Positions 15,211 to 23,241 of a stretch of 35,738 bases of DNA are shown one piece after another. The notes below the pieces were generated by a model. That model saw nothing but the letters and a program-made list of their open reading frames with translations, was not told the origin of the DNA and searched no databases. Position 1 is the stretch's first letter; each line of letters begins with the position of its first letter. Both the position numbers and the translations under genes were made by a program. Source of the DNA: Fusobacterium sp. IOR10 (GTDB lineage: Bacteria > Fusobacteriota > Fusobacteriia > Fusobacteriales > Fusobacteriaceae); assembly GCF_010367435.1 (NCBI RefSeq), contig NZ_WJWY01000021.1:1-35738 (forward strand), given 5' to 3'.

Positions 15211-15217
15211 GAAAATA

Positions 15218-15248
15218 AAAAAGCTACTACAAAATGTAGTAGCTTTTT
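15218..15248. terminator. bidirectional terminator between the SUMF1-like gene and fbp
   Basis: AAAAAGCTACTAC, loop AAAAT, GTAGTAGCTTTTT: a 13-bp stem, with A and T tracts on opposite sides, between two convergent genes. Confidence 0.92.
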
Positions 15249-15249
15249 C

Positions 15250-17199
15250 TTATGAATGCTTTTCTTTAATCATTCCTTTTCTATAAGCTCTTAATAATTC
15301 ATACAAATCATTAATCTGAACTTGAATTTTTTCACCTATATCTGTATCTTTTACTTTTTTTCTTTCTAAAACTCTTTTAACTATTCTTGTTGAAGAATGA
15401 ATATCCAAGCATTCTGCTATTGCTCTAGATACATCTTTAAAGGGTTGATGAGAAACTATTTTTAAACCATAAGAATTATAAATTAAAGTATATCCTGCAA
15501 GTCCTGTTTCCCTTTGATAAGGTTTTGAGAACCCACCATCTATAACTATTAATCTTCCTTCTGCCTTTATTGGACTTTCTCCTCTTCTCTCTTTAACAGG
15601 AACATGACCATTTATTATATGAGAAATATTTACATCTATATCAAACTCATTGAATATTTTTTCTATAAAGTGTTTATTTTCATACAATGAATAATATGGA
15701 TTCTTTATTTCCTTGTGAGTTTCTTCTTCAGCAATAAAATATCTTTCAAATGTTTTCATAGCTGATTTCCCAAATAATGGAGAATCCTTTCCAAGCCACA
15801 AATAAAACATTATATCAGTACATTGTTGTTTCATTTCTTTATCTGTTTTATTAAAATATCCTTCTCTACAAATTCTATCTAATTCTTCTAAATAAGCTTT
15901 CCCAGATAATTCTTTTCCAAATAAATCAACTTTTATAAATTCTCCCTTTTCATCAACTGGAATACATCCATGATATAAAAGATTGGAGTTATATTTTAAA
16001 AACATGCTCCCTTTAGCAAATAAAAACTTAATATGTTTTTGAAGTTTTTCACTATGGGTAAAACTATGTTTTAATTTCTTTACTATATCCCTTTCTTCAT
16101 CTGTTAATTTATAGGGATCATTTGGATCAATAGTTGGGAAATTGTTATCTAACATTTTATACTCTTTTCCATCTATTTTAATAGTTCCATTGTCATAGTT
16201 GATTTTATCTAGTAATAATCTATCTTCCATCTTAAATTTTGGATTTCTTTTTATCAAATTATATTCTAACTTAAATTGAATTATTGATATTGCCTTGTGC
16301 ATTCTTGCCATCATAACTATATCTTCATCGCTAGTTTCCTTTGGAATAAACAATAAACATTCATCATTATAATATTTTTTCATAGCAAATTTAGCTAGTG
16401 GTAATAAATTTATCCCGTAAATATCCTCTAATATATCTGTATTAGAATACCTACTACAAATTCTAATAACATTTGCTATTGAGCATTCTTGACCTGCTGC
16501 TGCTGTCATCCAAAGCATATCATGGTTTCCCCATTGGATATCAACATTATGATGTTTCATTAATTTATCCATAATTAAATGTGGATGAGGACCTCTATCA
16601 TAAATATCCCCCACAATATGTAAAACATCTATTGTTAATCTTTGAATAAGTTCAGATATTGCTACTATAAATTCCTTTGCTCTATCAAGTTCTATTATTG
16701 TTTCTATAATTTTTCTTACATAGTCTTTCTTATCTTCTGAATAATATTTTTCATGTAAAAGTTCTTGAATAATATATTCAAATTCAGGTGGCAGAGCCTT
16801 TCTAACTTTAGAATCAGTATATTTTGAACTTACTACTCTACATACCTCAATAAGTCTAATAATAGTAACTCTATACCAACTTGACATATCAGTTTCTTGC
16901 TCTTGAACAAAGGTTATTTTTTCTTCTGGATAATATATTACTGTTGCAAGTTGTCTTTTAAATCCTTCTTCCAATGTATCTCCATAAATCTCTTGAATTT
17001 TATCCTTTATTACTCCTGAACCATTTCTTAAAACATGATTAAAAGCTTTATACTCACCGTGAATATCTGTTAAAAAATGCTCTGTACCCTTTGGTAAATT
17101 CATTATTGCTTTCAAGTTTATTATTTCACTTGTTGTACTTGCTATTGTAGGAAAAGAATTAGATAGCAATCGCAAAAATTTCAATTTATTTTCTTCCAT
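15250..17199 (-). CDS. fbp: class III fructose-1,6-bisphosphatase
   Basis: This large (649-residue) phosphatase is the Firmicutes-type class III enzyme of gluconeogenesis that converts fructose-1,6-bisphosphate to fructose-6-phosphate. It is unrelated in fold to the common Fbp and belongs to the metallophosphoesterases: LTDIHGEYKAF, VGDIYDRGPHPH, and WGNHDMLWM give the metal ligands, with HGCIPVDEKGEF and INGHVPVKERRGESP and IVIDGGFSKPYQ further on. The ATG at 17197-17199 follows GGAGG; a TTG four codons upstream overlaps that site. It is last in a minus-strand series after the PP-loop gene and ends at a shared terminator. Together with HprK it shows gluconeogenic/glycolytic control of Firmicutes style. 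Confidence 0.96.
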   Translation of the reverse strand: MEENKLKFLRLLSNSFPTIASTTSEIINLKAIMNLPKGTEHFLTDIHGEYKAFNHVLRNGSGVIKDKIQEIYGDTLEEGFKRQLATVIYYPEEKITFVQEQETDMSSWYRVTIIRLIEVCRVVSSKYTDSKVRKALPPEFEYIIQELLHEKYYSEDKKDYVRKIIETIIELDRAKEFIVAISELIQRLTIDVLHIVGDIYDRGPHPHLIMDKLMKHHNVDIQWGNHDMLWMTAAAGQECSIANVIRICSRYSNTDILEDIYGINLLPLAKFAMKKYYNDECLLFIPKETSDEDIVMMARMHKAISIIQFKLEYNLIKRNPKFKMEDRLLLDKINYDNGTIKIDGKEYKMLDNNFPTIDPNDPYKLTDEERDIVKKLKHSFTHSEKLQKHIKFLFAKGSMFLKYNSNLLYHGCIPVDEKGEFIKVDLFGKELSGKAYLEELDRICREGYFNKTDKEMKQQCTDIMFYLWLGKDSPLFGKSAMKTFERYFIAEEETHKEIKNPYYSLYENKHFIEKIFNEFDIDVNISHIINGHVPVKERRGESPIKAEGRLIVIDGGFSKPYQRETGLAGYTLIYNSYGLKIVSHQPFKDVSRAIAECLDIHSSTRIVKRVLERKKVKDTDIGEKIQVQINDLYELLRAYRKGMIKEKHS

Positions 17200-17220
17200 A
17201 AAATCCTCCAAAATAATTAC

Positions 17221-18228
17221 TTATTTCATAACAATTTGATATTTTTTTATTTGTTCTTCTACTTGGTTATTGTTAATTTCCATAACTTTCATTGGTTTCT
17301 CGTTAAAAAATATCTCTACTTCTTTTTCCCCTTTGAATTTACAATATTTAGAAAATAAATCTTTAGCAAATTCTGTTTCTGCTTCTGACAAACCTCCATA
17401 ACCTATTATGTAAGGGCCTCCAACAGACTTACCTCTTATGAAAAAATCTCCAAATGTTTTATATTTTAAAATTTCTTCATTTTCTTCCTTAGTTCTTCCA
17501 ACAAAAAGATACTTTCTTTTTTCAAATCTATAAAATCTACCTTTTTTTAAAAGATGAAATATATTGGAATTTTCATCCTCTAGTAACCCATCTTCTTCTA
17601 TTATTTTCAATCTTTTAGAATAAGCTGGATCTGTTAAAAGACATCCCCCTGCTGGTGTTGGATAATCTACTAATCCCATTTCCTCTGCTAAGGCAATCTG
17701 TCTTGTTCTTGATCTTCCACTAATATCCATAAGCTTTTCTCTATCAACTAACCCATCTATTTCAGGCTGACTTAAAGGTAAATTTTTAGCAGAAAGAGGT
17801 CTTAAGATTATATCTCCCTTTTTAGATAATTTTTTTACTTTCTCTAAAGAACTTGAATTTTGAGACATTGGTCTTTGACCTAAAACTTCTCCTGAAATTA
17901 AAAAATCAGCATCATATTCTTTTAATAATTCCCCTGCAAATTTAAACATAAGAGCATGACAATCAATACATGGATTCATATTTTTCCCTCTTCCATATAC
18001 TGGATTTTTCATTATATCCATATGATGTTTACTAAAGTCAACATACTCTAATTTAACTCCTAATTGCTTGGCCATTTTTTCTGCTTTTTCATTTTTCCCA
18101 CCGAAAAAATGAGATACAAAATTTAAAGCGATAACTTCTATACCTTGGTCTTTAATTAGTTTTATAGCTAAAGAACTATCTAATCCTCCTGAAAATAATG
18201 CTAAAGCTTTTACTTTTCTTTTTTCCAC
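17221..18228 (-). CDS. PP-loop ATPase related to tRNA thiolases (MnmA/ThiI-like)
   Basis: The 335-residue protein starts with a PP-loop pyrophosphatase domain: SGGLDSS at 13-19 adenylates the substrate. Two cysteine sites follow, C87/C90 in NPCIDCHALMF and C196 in PTPAGGCLLTDP, which resemble the catalytic cysteine pair of tRNA 2-thiouridylases such as MnmA. EVLGQRPMSQN and RPLSAKNLPLS are typical of this lesser-known group, often annotated as a thiouridylase or ThiI-like protein. A sulfur-transfer role on tRNA is likely, the exact base is unknown. The THUMP domain of true ThiI is absent. The start is GTG with GGAG nine bases upstream. It lies between sepF and fbp. Confidence 0.8.
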   Translation of the reverse strand: MEKRKVKALALFSGGLDSSLAIKLIKDQGIEVIALNFVSHFFGGKNEKAEKMAKQLGVKLEYVDFSKHHMDIMKNPVYGRGKNMNPCIDCHALMFKFAGELLKEYDADFLISGEVLGQRPMSQNSSSLEKVKKLSKKGDIILRPLSAKNLPLSQPEIDGLVDREKLMDISGRSRTRQIALAEEMGLVDYPTPAGGCLLTDPAYSKRLKIIEEDGLLEDENSNIFHLLKKGRFYRFEKRKYLFVGRTKEENEEILKYKTFGDFFIRGKSVGGPYIIGYGGLSEAETEFAKDLFSKYCKFKGEKEVEIFFNEKPMKVMEINNNQVEEQIKKYQIVMK

Positions 18229-18243
18229 TCTTTAAAACTCCTT

Positions 18244-18726
18244 TTATTTTAAATTAAACAAATTGTTTTTATTTTGTTTTTTTCCCCTGTCAAAGAATAC
18301 ATTCATATCCTTTGGAACAGATACATATACATTAGCACTAATATCTATTAATCTAGCTTCTTTAATAGACATAGCTCCACTTAAAAAGTCAATTATCCTT
18401 TGGGCTGTTTCTTTATCTAAATATTCTAAATTTAATGTAACCACTTTATCATTTTTTATATATTTAGCTATTTTTTTACAATCTTCATATTTCTTTAAGT
18501 CAACTATAACACTTTGATAATCTGAAATATCTTCTTCCATCACAATAGACTCTTTTTTTTCAATATCTTTTTTCCCAAAAAATTTTCCTTTGTTAATTTT
18601 CATTTCTTCTGATTGAATTTTTTCGCTTTGAAAATCAACTATCCCACTATCTTCATTTTCAACATCAGAGCCACCCATGCCAAATATTTCTTTAAAACTT
18701 TCTAACTTGTTTCTCTTCTTATTCAT
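18244..18726 (-). CDS. sepF: cell-division protein SepF (full length)
   Basis: The 160-residue protein has the normal SepF plan. A basic, amphipathic N-terminal segment (NKLESFKEIFGMG, about 6-18) should bind the membrane. An acidic, flexible linker runs to about residue 65. The SepF domain follows: SVIVDLKKYEDCKKIAKYIKNDKVVTLNL, then ETAQRIIDFLSGAMSIKEA and YVSVPKDMNVFF. SepF tethers FtsZ filaments and shapes the septum. The ATG at 18724-18726 follows GGAGG by eight bases; two ATGs just upstream precede that site. It is directly behind yggS, the neighbour that sepF has in Firmicutes too. Confidence 0.93.
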   Translation of the reverse strand: MNKKRNKLESFKEIFGMGGSDVENEDSGIVDFQSEKIQSEEMKINKGKFFGKKDIEKKESIVMEEDISDYQSVIVDLKKYEDCKKIAKYIKNDKVVTLNLEYLDKETAQRIIDFLSGAMSIKEARLIDISANVYVSVPKDMNVFFDRGKKQNKNNLFNLK

Positions 18727-18743
18727 TATGTCCACCTCCATCA

Positions 18744-19424
18744 TTAGCTATAAAGTTTGCTTCCAACTCTTATTATTGTTGCCCCTTCTTCAAGAGCTAT
18801 TTTATAATCATGACTCATGCCCATTGAAAGTTCACTAAGAGTTCCATTGAAATATTTTTCATTTAAATCCTCTTTTATTTCTCTTAATTTTCTAAAACTA
18901 GCTCTCACTTTTTCTTCATCATCTGTATTTGGAGCTATTGTCATTAACCCTTTAATTTTTATATTTTCTAGTTTCATTAATTCTGGCAAATCTTTATAAA
19001 AATCACTTTCTTCGTATCCTTCCTTTGAATCCTCTCCACTTAAATTTATTTCTATTAATACATCTATAACTCTTTTTACATTTTTTGCCCTTTTATTAAT
19101 TTCCTCAGCAATTGACATTCTATTTACAGAATGTATCATATGAATATACCCTATAATATATTTTACTTTATTTTTTTGTAAATTTCCTATGAAATTCCAA
19201 TTAATATTATTTTTTTCTTCCCCTAGTAGTTCTCTTTTATCCTCTAAAACTTGAACCCTATTCTCTCCAAAGTCTAATATTTCATTTTCAATTAATTCTT
19301 CTAATTTAGGTTTATCCACTATTGGATATTTAGTTACTGCAACTAACTTAACTTTTTGTGGATACGAAGAATGTTTTTTTATATCATTTTGTATTTCTTT
19401 GACTCTTTCAGTTACTATTGACAA
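18744..19424 (-). CDS. yggS: YggS/PLPBP pyridoxal-phosphate homeostasis protein
   Basis: A single-domain alanine-racemase-like barrel that binds PLP without known catalysis and keeps B6 and amino-acid pools balanced. Motifs: LVAVTKY with the PLP lysine, DFGENRVQ, WNFIGNLQKNKVK, IHSVNR, LIEINLSGEDSKEGY, IKGLMTIAP, and LSMGMSHDYKIALEEGATIIRVGSKLY. I favour a TTG start (19422-19424) because GAGGGTG lies before it and the family's usual N-terminus begins there. An alternative ATG six codons upstream overlaps the hemW stop (ATGA) but has no ribosome site. It is coupled with hemW upstream and sepF downstream. Confidence 0.93.
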   Translation of the reverse strand: MSIVTERVKEIQNDIKKHSSYPQKVKLVAVTKYPIVDKPKLEELIENEILDFGENRVQVLEDKRELLGEEKNNINWNFIGNLQKNKVKYIIGYIHMIHSVNRMSIAEEINKRAKNVKRVIDVLIEINLSGEDSKEGYEESDFYKDLPELMKLENIKIKGLMTIAPNTDDEEKVRASFRKLREIKEDLNEKYFNGTLSELSMGMSHDYKIALEEGATIIRVGSKLYS

Positions 19425-19438
19425 AAAATCACCCTCTC

Positions 19439-20521
19439 TCATATAAATTTTTCAAATACATCGTTTGCTAAAAACAATCCTTTTTTAGTTAATATATATC
19501 TTCCATCTTTTTTAATTAAAAAATTTTTATTTTCAAGCTCTTTATAAATTTTCACATAATTTTCCTCTGTATTTGGAACTATTCCCTCTTCTAAAAGTCT
19601 AAGACCTAATATATGTCTGTATTCTTCTAGAGACACTTCATCTACTATTTCATTTTCTAATATTGGTTTTTTACCTATTAATATACTATCACAATAAGAA
19701 CTAAATTTCATCTGATTTTTATACCTAATATTATCTAAATAACCTGAAGCACCTAATCCAACTCCTAAATATTCTTTATTTCTCCAATATTTAGTATTAT
19801 GTCTAGCTTCATAGCCCTTTTTACAAAAATTTGAGATTTCATAATGAGTATATGAATTTTTTTTAGCATAGTCAATTATATATTCATACATATCTGCTTC
19901 TAAATCATTTTCTGTCTCTTTATATTCACCTTTTTTTAATTTTTCGTAAAAATTAGTTCCAGGTTCCCAAATTAAAGAATATATTGAAAAATGTTCTGGA
20001 TTTAATTCTATTAACTTTTTCATATCCATTTTCACATCTTCAATACTTTCTTCTGGTAAGGAAAACATTAAATCTAGGCTAATACTATTAAAACCTATTT
20101 TTCTAGTTTCCTTATATACACTTATTCCCTCTTGAATATTGTGTATCCTTCCTAATTTTTTTAAAAATTTATCATTGAAACTTTGAATTCCTATACTTAG
20201 CCTATTTATTCCTGCATTTTTAAATTCTCTTATTTCTTCGCCACTAGCTGTTTTAGGATTCAATTCCAGTGTTACTTCTGCATTAGCATTTATACTCAAT
20301 GTATTTAATATTCTTTTTATTTGTTCCCCTTTTAAAAGAGAGGGGGTTCCTCCACCAAAATAAACTGTATCGTAATTATATTTAGGGTAGAGCTCTATTT
20401 CTTTAATTAAATTTACAACATATTTCTCTATTGTTTCTTCATCACTTTTAAAGGATAAAAAATCACAGTAATTACATTTTTTCACGCAAAAAGGAATATG
20501 AATATATATTGCATCTACCAT
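19439..20521 (-). CDS. hemW: radical-SAM heme chaperone HemW
   Basis: The 360-residue protein has the radical-SAM cluster motif CVKKCNYC (C12, C16, C19), YFGGGTPSLL, LELNPKT, GINRLSIGIQSFND, and the HemW-specific C-terminal domain (NTKYWRNKEYLGVGLGASGY). HemW was long annotated as oxygen-independent coproporphyrinogen oxidase but inserts heme into respiratory proteins. CxxxCxxC followed by D is the HemW form. The ATG at 20519-20521 follows GGGAGG by four or five bases; an earlier ATG is part of that site. It sits just downstream of a minus-strand terminator, so it begins a yggS-sepF group or is read by readthrough; no promoter is obvious. Confidence 0.93.
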   Translation of the reverse strand: MVDAIYIHIPFCVKKCNYCDFLSFKSDEETIEKYVVNLIKEIELYPKYNYDTVYFGGGTPSLLKGEQIKRILNTLSINANAEVTLELNPKTASGEEIREFKNAGINRLSIGIQSFNDKFLKKLGRIHNIQEGISVYKETRKIGFNSISLDLMFSLPEESIEDVKMDMKKLIELNPEHFSIYSLIWEPGTNFYEKLKKGEYKETENDLEADMYEYIIDYAKKNSYTHYEISNFCKKGYEARHNTKYWRNKEYLGVGLGASGYLDNIRYKNQMKFSSYCDSILIGKKPILENEIVDEVSLEEYRHILGLRLLEEGIVPNTEENYVKIYKELENKNFLIKKDGRYILTKKGLFLANDVFEKFI

Positions 20522-20537
20522 TTTTCCTCCCATGTTT

Positions 20538-20563
20538 TAAAAAAGAGGGGAACTATCCCCTCT
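20538..20563 (-). terminator. terminator between the phosphohexomutase gene and hemW
   Basis: On the minus strand AGAGGGGA, loop TAGT, TCCCCTCT is followed by TTTTTAAAA. The T-tract is only on the minus-strand exit side. Confidence 0.82.
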
Positions 20564-20572
20564 AAATATTAA

Positions 20573-22297
20573 TTATAATGAATCTACAAACTCAATAAAT
20601 TGTTCACTTACTTCTTTTATACGAAGATCAGCTTCTTCTTTAGTTTTACCTTTTACATAAATATAGTATTTAATTTTAGGCTCTGTACCTGAAGGTCTAA
20701 CTGTTATTAGAATATCATCTTCCAATGTGAACTGTAAAACATTTGATTTTGGAAGTTCTATTGTTTTTCTATGACAATGTTCAAAATCTATTTCAATACT
20801 TTTTTTGAAATCTTTCAATGAAATAACTTTTTTCCCAATCATGTTTTTAATTTCTTTTTCTCTTAGGGTTTTCATAATTTTTTTAATTGCCTTTGCTCCA
20901 TCCATCCCTTTTTTCACAATAGATACTACATCTTCTCCAAACCAACCATATTTTTTATAAATTCTATCTAATTCTTCTGCTATTGAACTTCCTATACTTT
21001 CATAATAAGCTCCTATTTCTGAAATTAATAGGGATGCAACAACAGCATCTTTATCCCTTACATGGGTTCCTTTTAAATATCCTATTGATTCTTCAAATCC
21101 AAATAAATAAGTTCCATCTAATTTTCCTGTTTTAAATTCCTCTATTTTTTCTCCAATATATTTAAATCCAGTTAAAGTTCTATACATTTTAACTTTATAT
21201 TTTTTTGCTATTTCATCTAACATAGGTGTTGAAACTATTGTAGAAACAACTGCTCCATTTTTAGGAATATTTTCTGTATTTTTTAAAATATAATCCATTA
21301 AAATCATTCCTATTTGATTTCCATTTGGATATATCCATTCACCAGCTTTTGTTTTTACTGCTATTCCTGTTCTATCACCATCTGGATCATTTCCTATACA
21401 AAGGTTAGCTCCTATTTCATCTGCAAGTTTTGTTGATAATTTAAAAACTGTTTTATCTTCAGGATTTGGATAAGAACAAGTTGGGAACATACCATCTGGA
21501 ACCTCTTGTTCCTTTACAACATGAACACCATCAAAGCCCATTTCAGAAAGAATTCTCTTCACTGGTCTTCCTGCAGTTCCATGAAGAGGAGAATAAACTA
21601 TTTTATAATCTTTTTTACCAGGTATATCAACATTTATAGCTTCTTTTTTCACTGCCTCTATAAATTTATCATCTATTTCTTTTCCTATAATTTCTAGAAG
21701 TCCTTTTTCTTTAGCTTCTTCCATTGTTGTCATTTTTATACTTTTAAAATCTTTAACATTATTTACTTCTGAAATTATTCCACTAGCTTCTGGCTCTACA
21801 ATTTGACAGCCAATATCCCAGTAAACTTTATATCCATTATATTCTTGAGGATTGTGTGAAGCTGTTACAACTATACCTGATTGAGCTCCAAGTTCTCTAA
21901 TTGTAAATGAAAGTTCTGGTGTTGTTCTCAAAGATTCATATAAATAAGATTTTATACCATTTCCTGCAAGTACCAAAGCAGCATTCATAGCATATTCAGA
22001 AGATCCTATTCTACAGTCATAGGCAATGGCCACCCCTTTTTTCATTCCTTCTTGACCAGTTGTCTTTATTATATAGTTAGCAAGTCCTTGAGTGGCTTTT
22101 CTTACAATATATTTATTTATACGATTAGTCCCAATTCCTCTTATACCTCTCATTCCAGCAGTTCCAAAACTCAAATTGGTATAAAATCTTTCCTCTATTT
22201 CCTTATAATTTAAATCTTTTAACTCTTCTTTATCATTAGGATCTATATAGTCTGACTCTAGCCATAATTTATATGTTTCCATTACCTTTTCTTTCAT
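20573..22297 (-). CDS. phosphoglucomutase / phosphomannomutase (alpha-D-phosphohexomutase)
   Basis: The 574-residue enzyme interconverts hexose-1- and hexose-6-phosphates. The four family sites are present: catalytic phosphoserine S147 in TASHNPQEYNGYK, metal loop DPDGDRTGI, sugar loop GFEESIGYL, and phosphate loop RPSGTEPKIKYY. Its length and opening (YKLWLESDYIDPNDKEEL, then FGTAGMRG) match the PgcA-like phosphoglucomutases of Firmicutes rather than GlmM. GGAG precedes the ATG. It follows galU by 36 bases; together they make UDP-glucose from glucose-6-phosphate for surface polysaccharide and glycolipid. Confidence 0.93.
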   Translation of the reverse strand: MKEKVMETYKLWLESDYIDPNDKEELKDLNYKEIEERFYTNLSFGTAGMRGIRGIGTNRINKYIVRKATQGLANYIIKTTGQEGMKKGVAIAYDCRIGSSEYAMNAALVLAGNGIKSYLYESLRTTPELSFTIRELGAQSGIVVTASHNPQEYNGYKVYWDIGCQIVEPEASGIISEVNNVKDFKSIKMTTMEEAKEKGLLEIIGKEIDDKFIEAVKKEAINVDIPGKKDYKIVYSPLHGTAGRPVKRILSEMGFDGVHVVKEQEVPDGMFPTCSYPNPEDKTVFKLSTKLADEIGANLCIGNDPDGDRTGIAVKTKAGEWIYPNGNQIGMILMDYILKNTENIPKNGAVVSTIVSTPMLDEIAKKYKVKMYRTLTGFKYIGEKIEEFKTGKLDGTYLFGFEESIGYLKGTHVRDKDAVVASLLISEIGAYYESIGSSIAEELDRIYKKYGWFGEDVVSIVKKGMDGAKAIKKIMKTLREKEIKNMIGKKVISLKDFKKSIEIDFEHCHRKTIELPKSNVLQFTLEDDILITVRPSGTEPKIKYYIYVKGKTKEEADLRIKEVSEQFIEFVDSL

Positions 22298-22333
22298 ACG
22301 GCATCTCCTTTCTTTCTATTTTTATATTTAATT

Positions 22334-23212
22334 TTATAACTTTACTTCTTCTTTTAAGTATTTAATTAAATCTTCCCTTGTTTCTTTATTTCTTAGACCA
22401 AAATCAATATTTGCCTTTAGCAGGCCTATTTTATTTCCAATATCATATCTCTTCCCATGAAAATTATGAGCTACTACTTTTTTCCCATTTTTTAACATTT
22501 TTAGTATACCATCTGTTAATTGAATTTCTCCACCTTTTCCTGGCTCTGTTTCTTCTAGAGATTTAAATATTTCTGAACTTAGAAGATATCTTCCTAGGCA
22601 CGCTAGTGTTGATGGAGCTTCTTTTATACTTGGTTTCTCTATGAAATTTTCCACTGCAACTGTTTTTTCATCTAAGGTTACACCTGGTTTTACTATTCCA
22701 TATTTACACACATCTTTCTCATTAACATTTTGTACTCCAAGTACACTTGCTCCATATTTTTCATATGTTTCTATTAACTGAGAAGTTGCTGTTTTACCTT
22801 CTGTATAAACTATATCATCACCTAGAGCTATTACAAATGGTTCATTTCCTATAAATGGTTTTGCCTTTAATATTGCGTGACCTAACTCCATTGGATGAGT
22901 TTGTCTAACATAAAATATATTAGCTAAATTTGATAAGTATTGAACTTTTTCAAGTAATTTATACTTTCCTTGTTCCTTTAGAGTTTCTTCTAATTCAAAG
23001 GAATAATCAAAATGATCTTCTATTGAATTCTTATTTCTTCCTGTTATTATTACTATGTCTGTTATTCCTGATTTCACTAACTCTTCAACTATATATTGAA
23101 GGGATGGCTTATCAACTATTACAAGCATCTCTTTAGGTTGAGCTTTTGTTGCTGGTAGTACTCTTGTCCCTAGCCCTGCTGCAGGTATAACTGCTTTAGT
23201 TACCTTTCTCAT
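22334..23212 (-). CDS. galU: UTP-glucose-1-phosphate uridylyltransferase
   Basis: GalU joins UTP and glucose-1-phosphate to UDP-glucose. The 292-residue protein has the nucleotidyltransferase opening IPAAGLGTRVLPATKAQPKEML, DKPSLQYIVEELVKSG, LGHAILKAKPFIG, ALGDDIVYT with the metal-binding Asp, FIEKPS, LGRYLLSSEIF and GGEIQLTDGI, all typical of GalU. AGGAGGGG precedes the ATG. It lies between metG and the phosphohexomutase gene, which supplies its substrate. Confidence 0.95.
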   Translation of the reverse strand: MRKVTKAVIPAAGLGTRVLPATKAQPKEMLVIVDKPSLQYIVEELVKSGITDIVIITGRNKNSIEDHFDYSFELEETLKEQGKYKLLEKVQYLSNLANIFYVRQTHPMELGHAILKAKPFIGNEPFVIALGDDIVYTEGKTATSQLIETYEKYGASVLGVQNVNEKDVCKYGIVKPGVTLDEKTVAVENFIEKPSIKEAPSTLACLGRYLLSSEIFKSLEETEPGKGGEIQLTDGILKMLKNGKKVVAHNFHGKRYDIGNKIGLLKANIDFGLRNKETREDLIKYLKEEVKL

Positions 23213-23241
23213 TTTCCCCTCCTAAATCATTATCTCTATAC

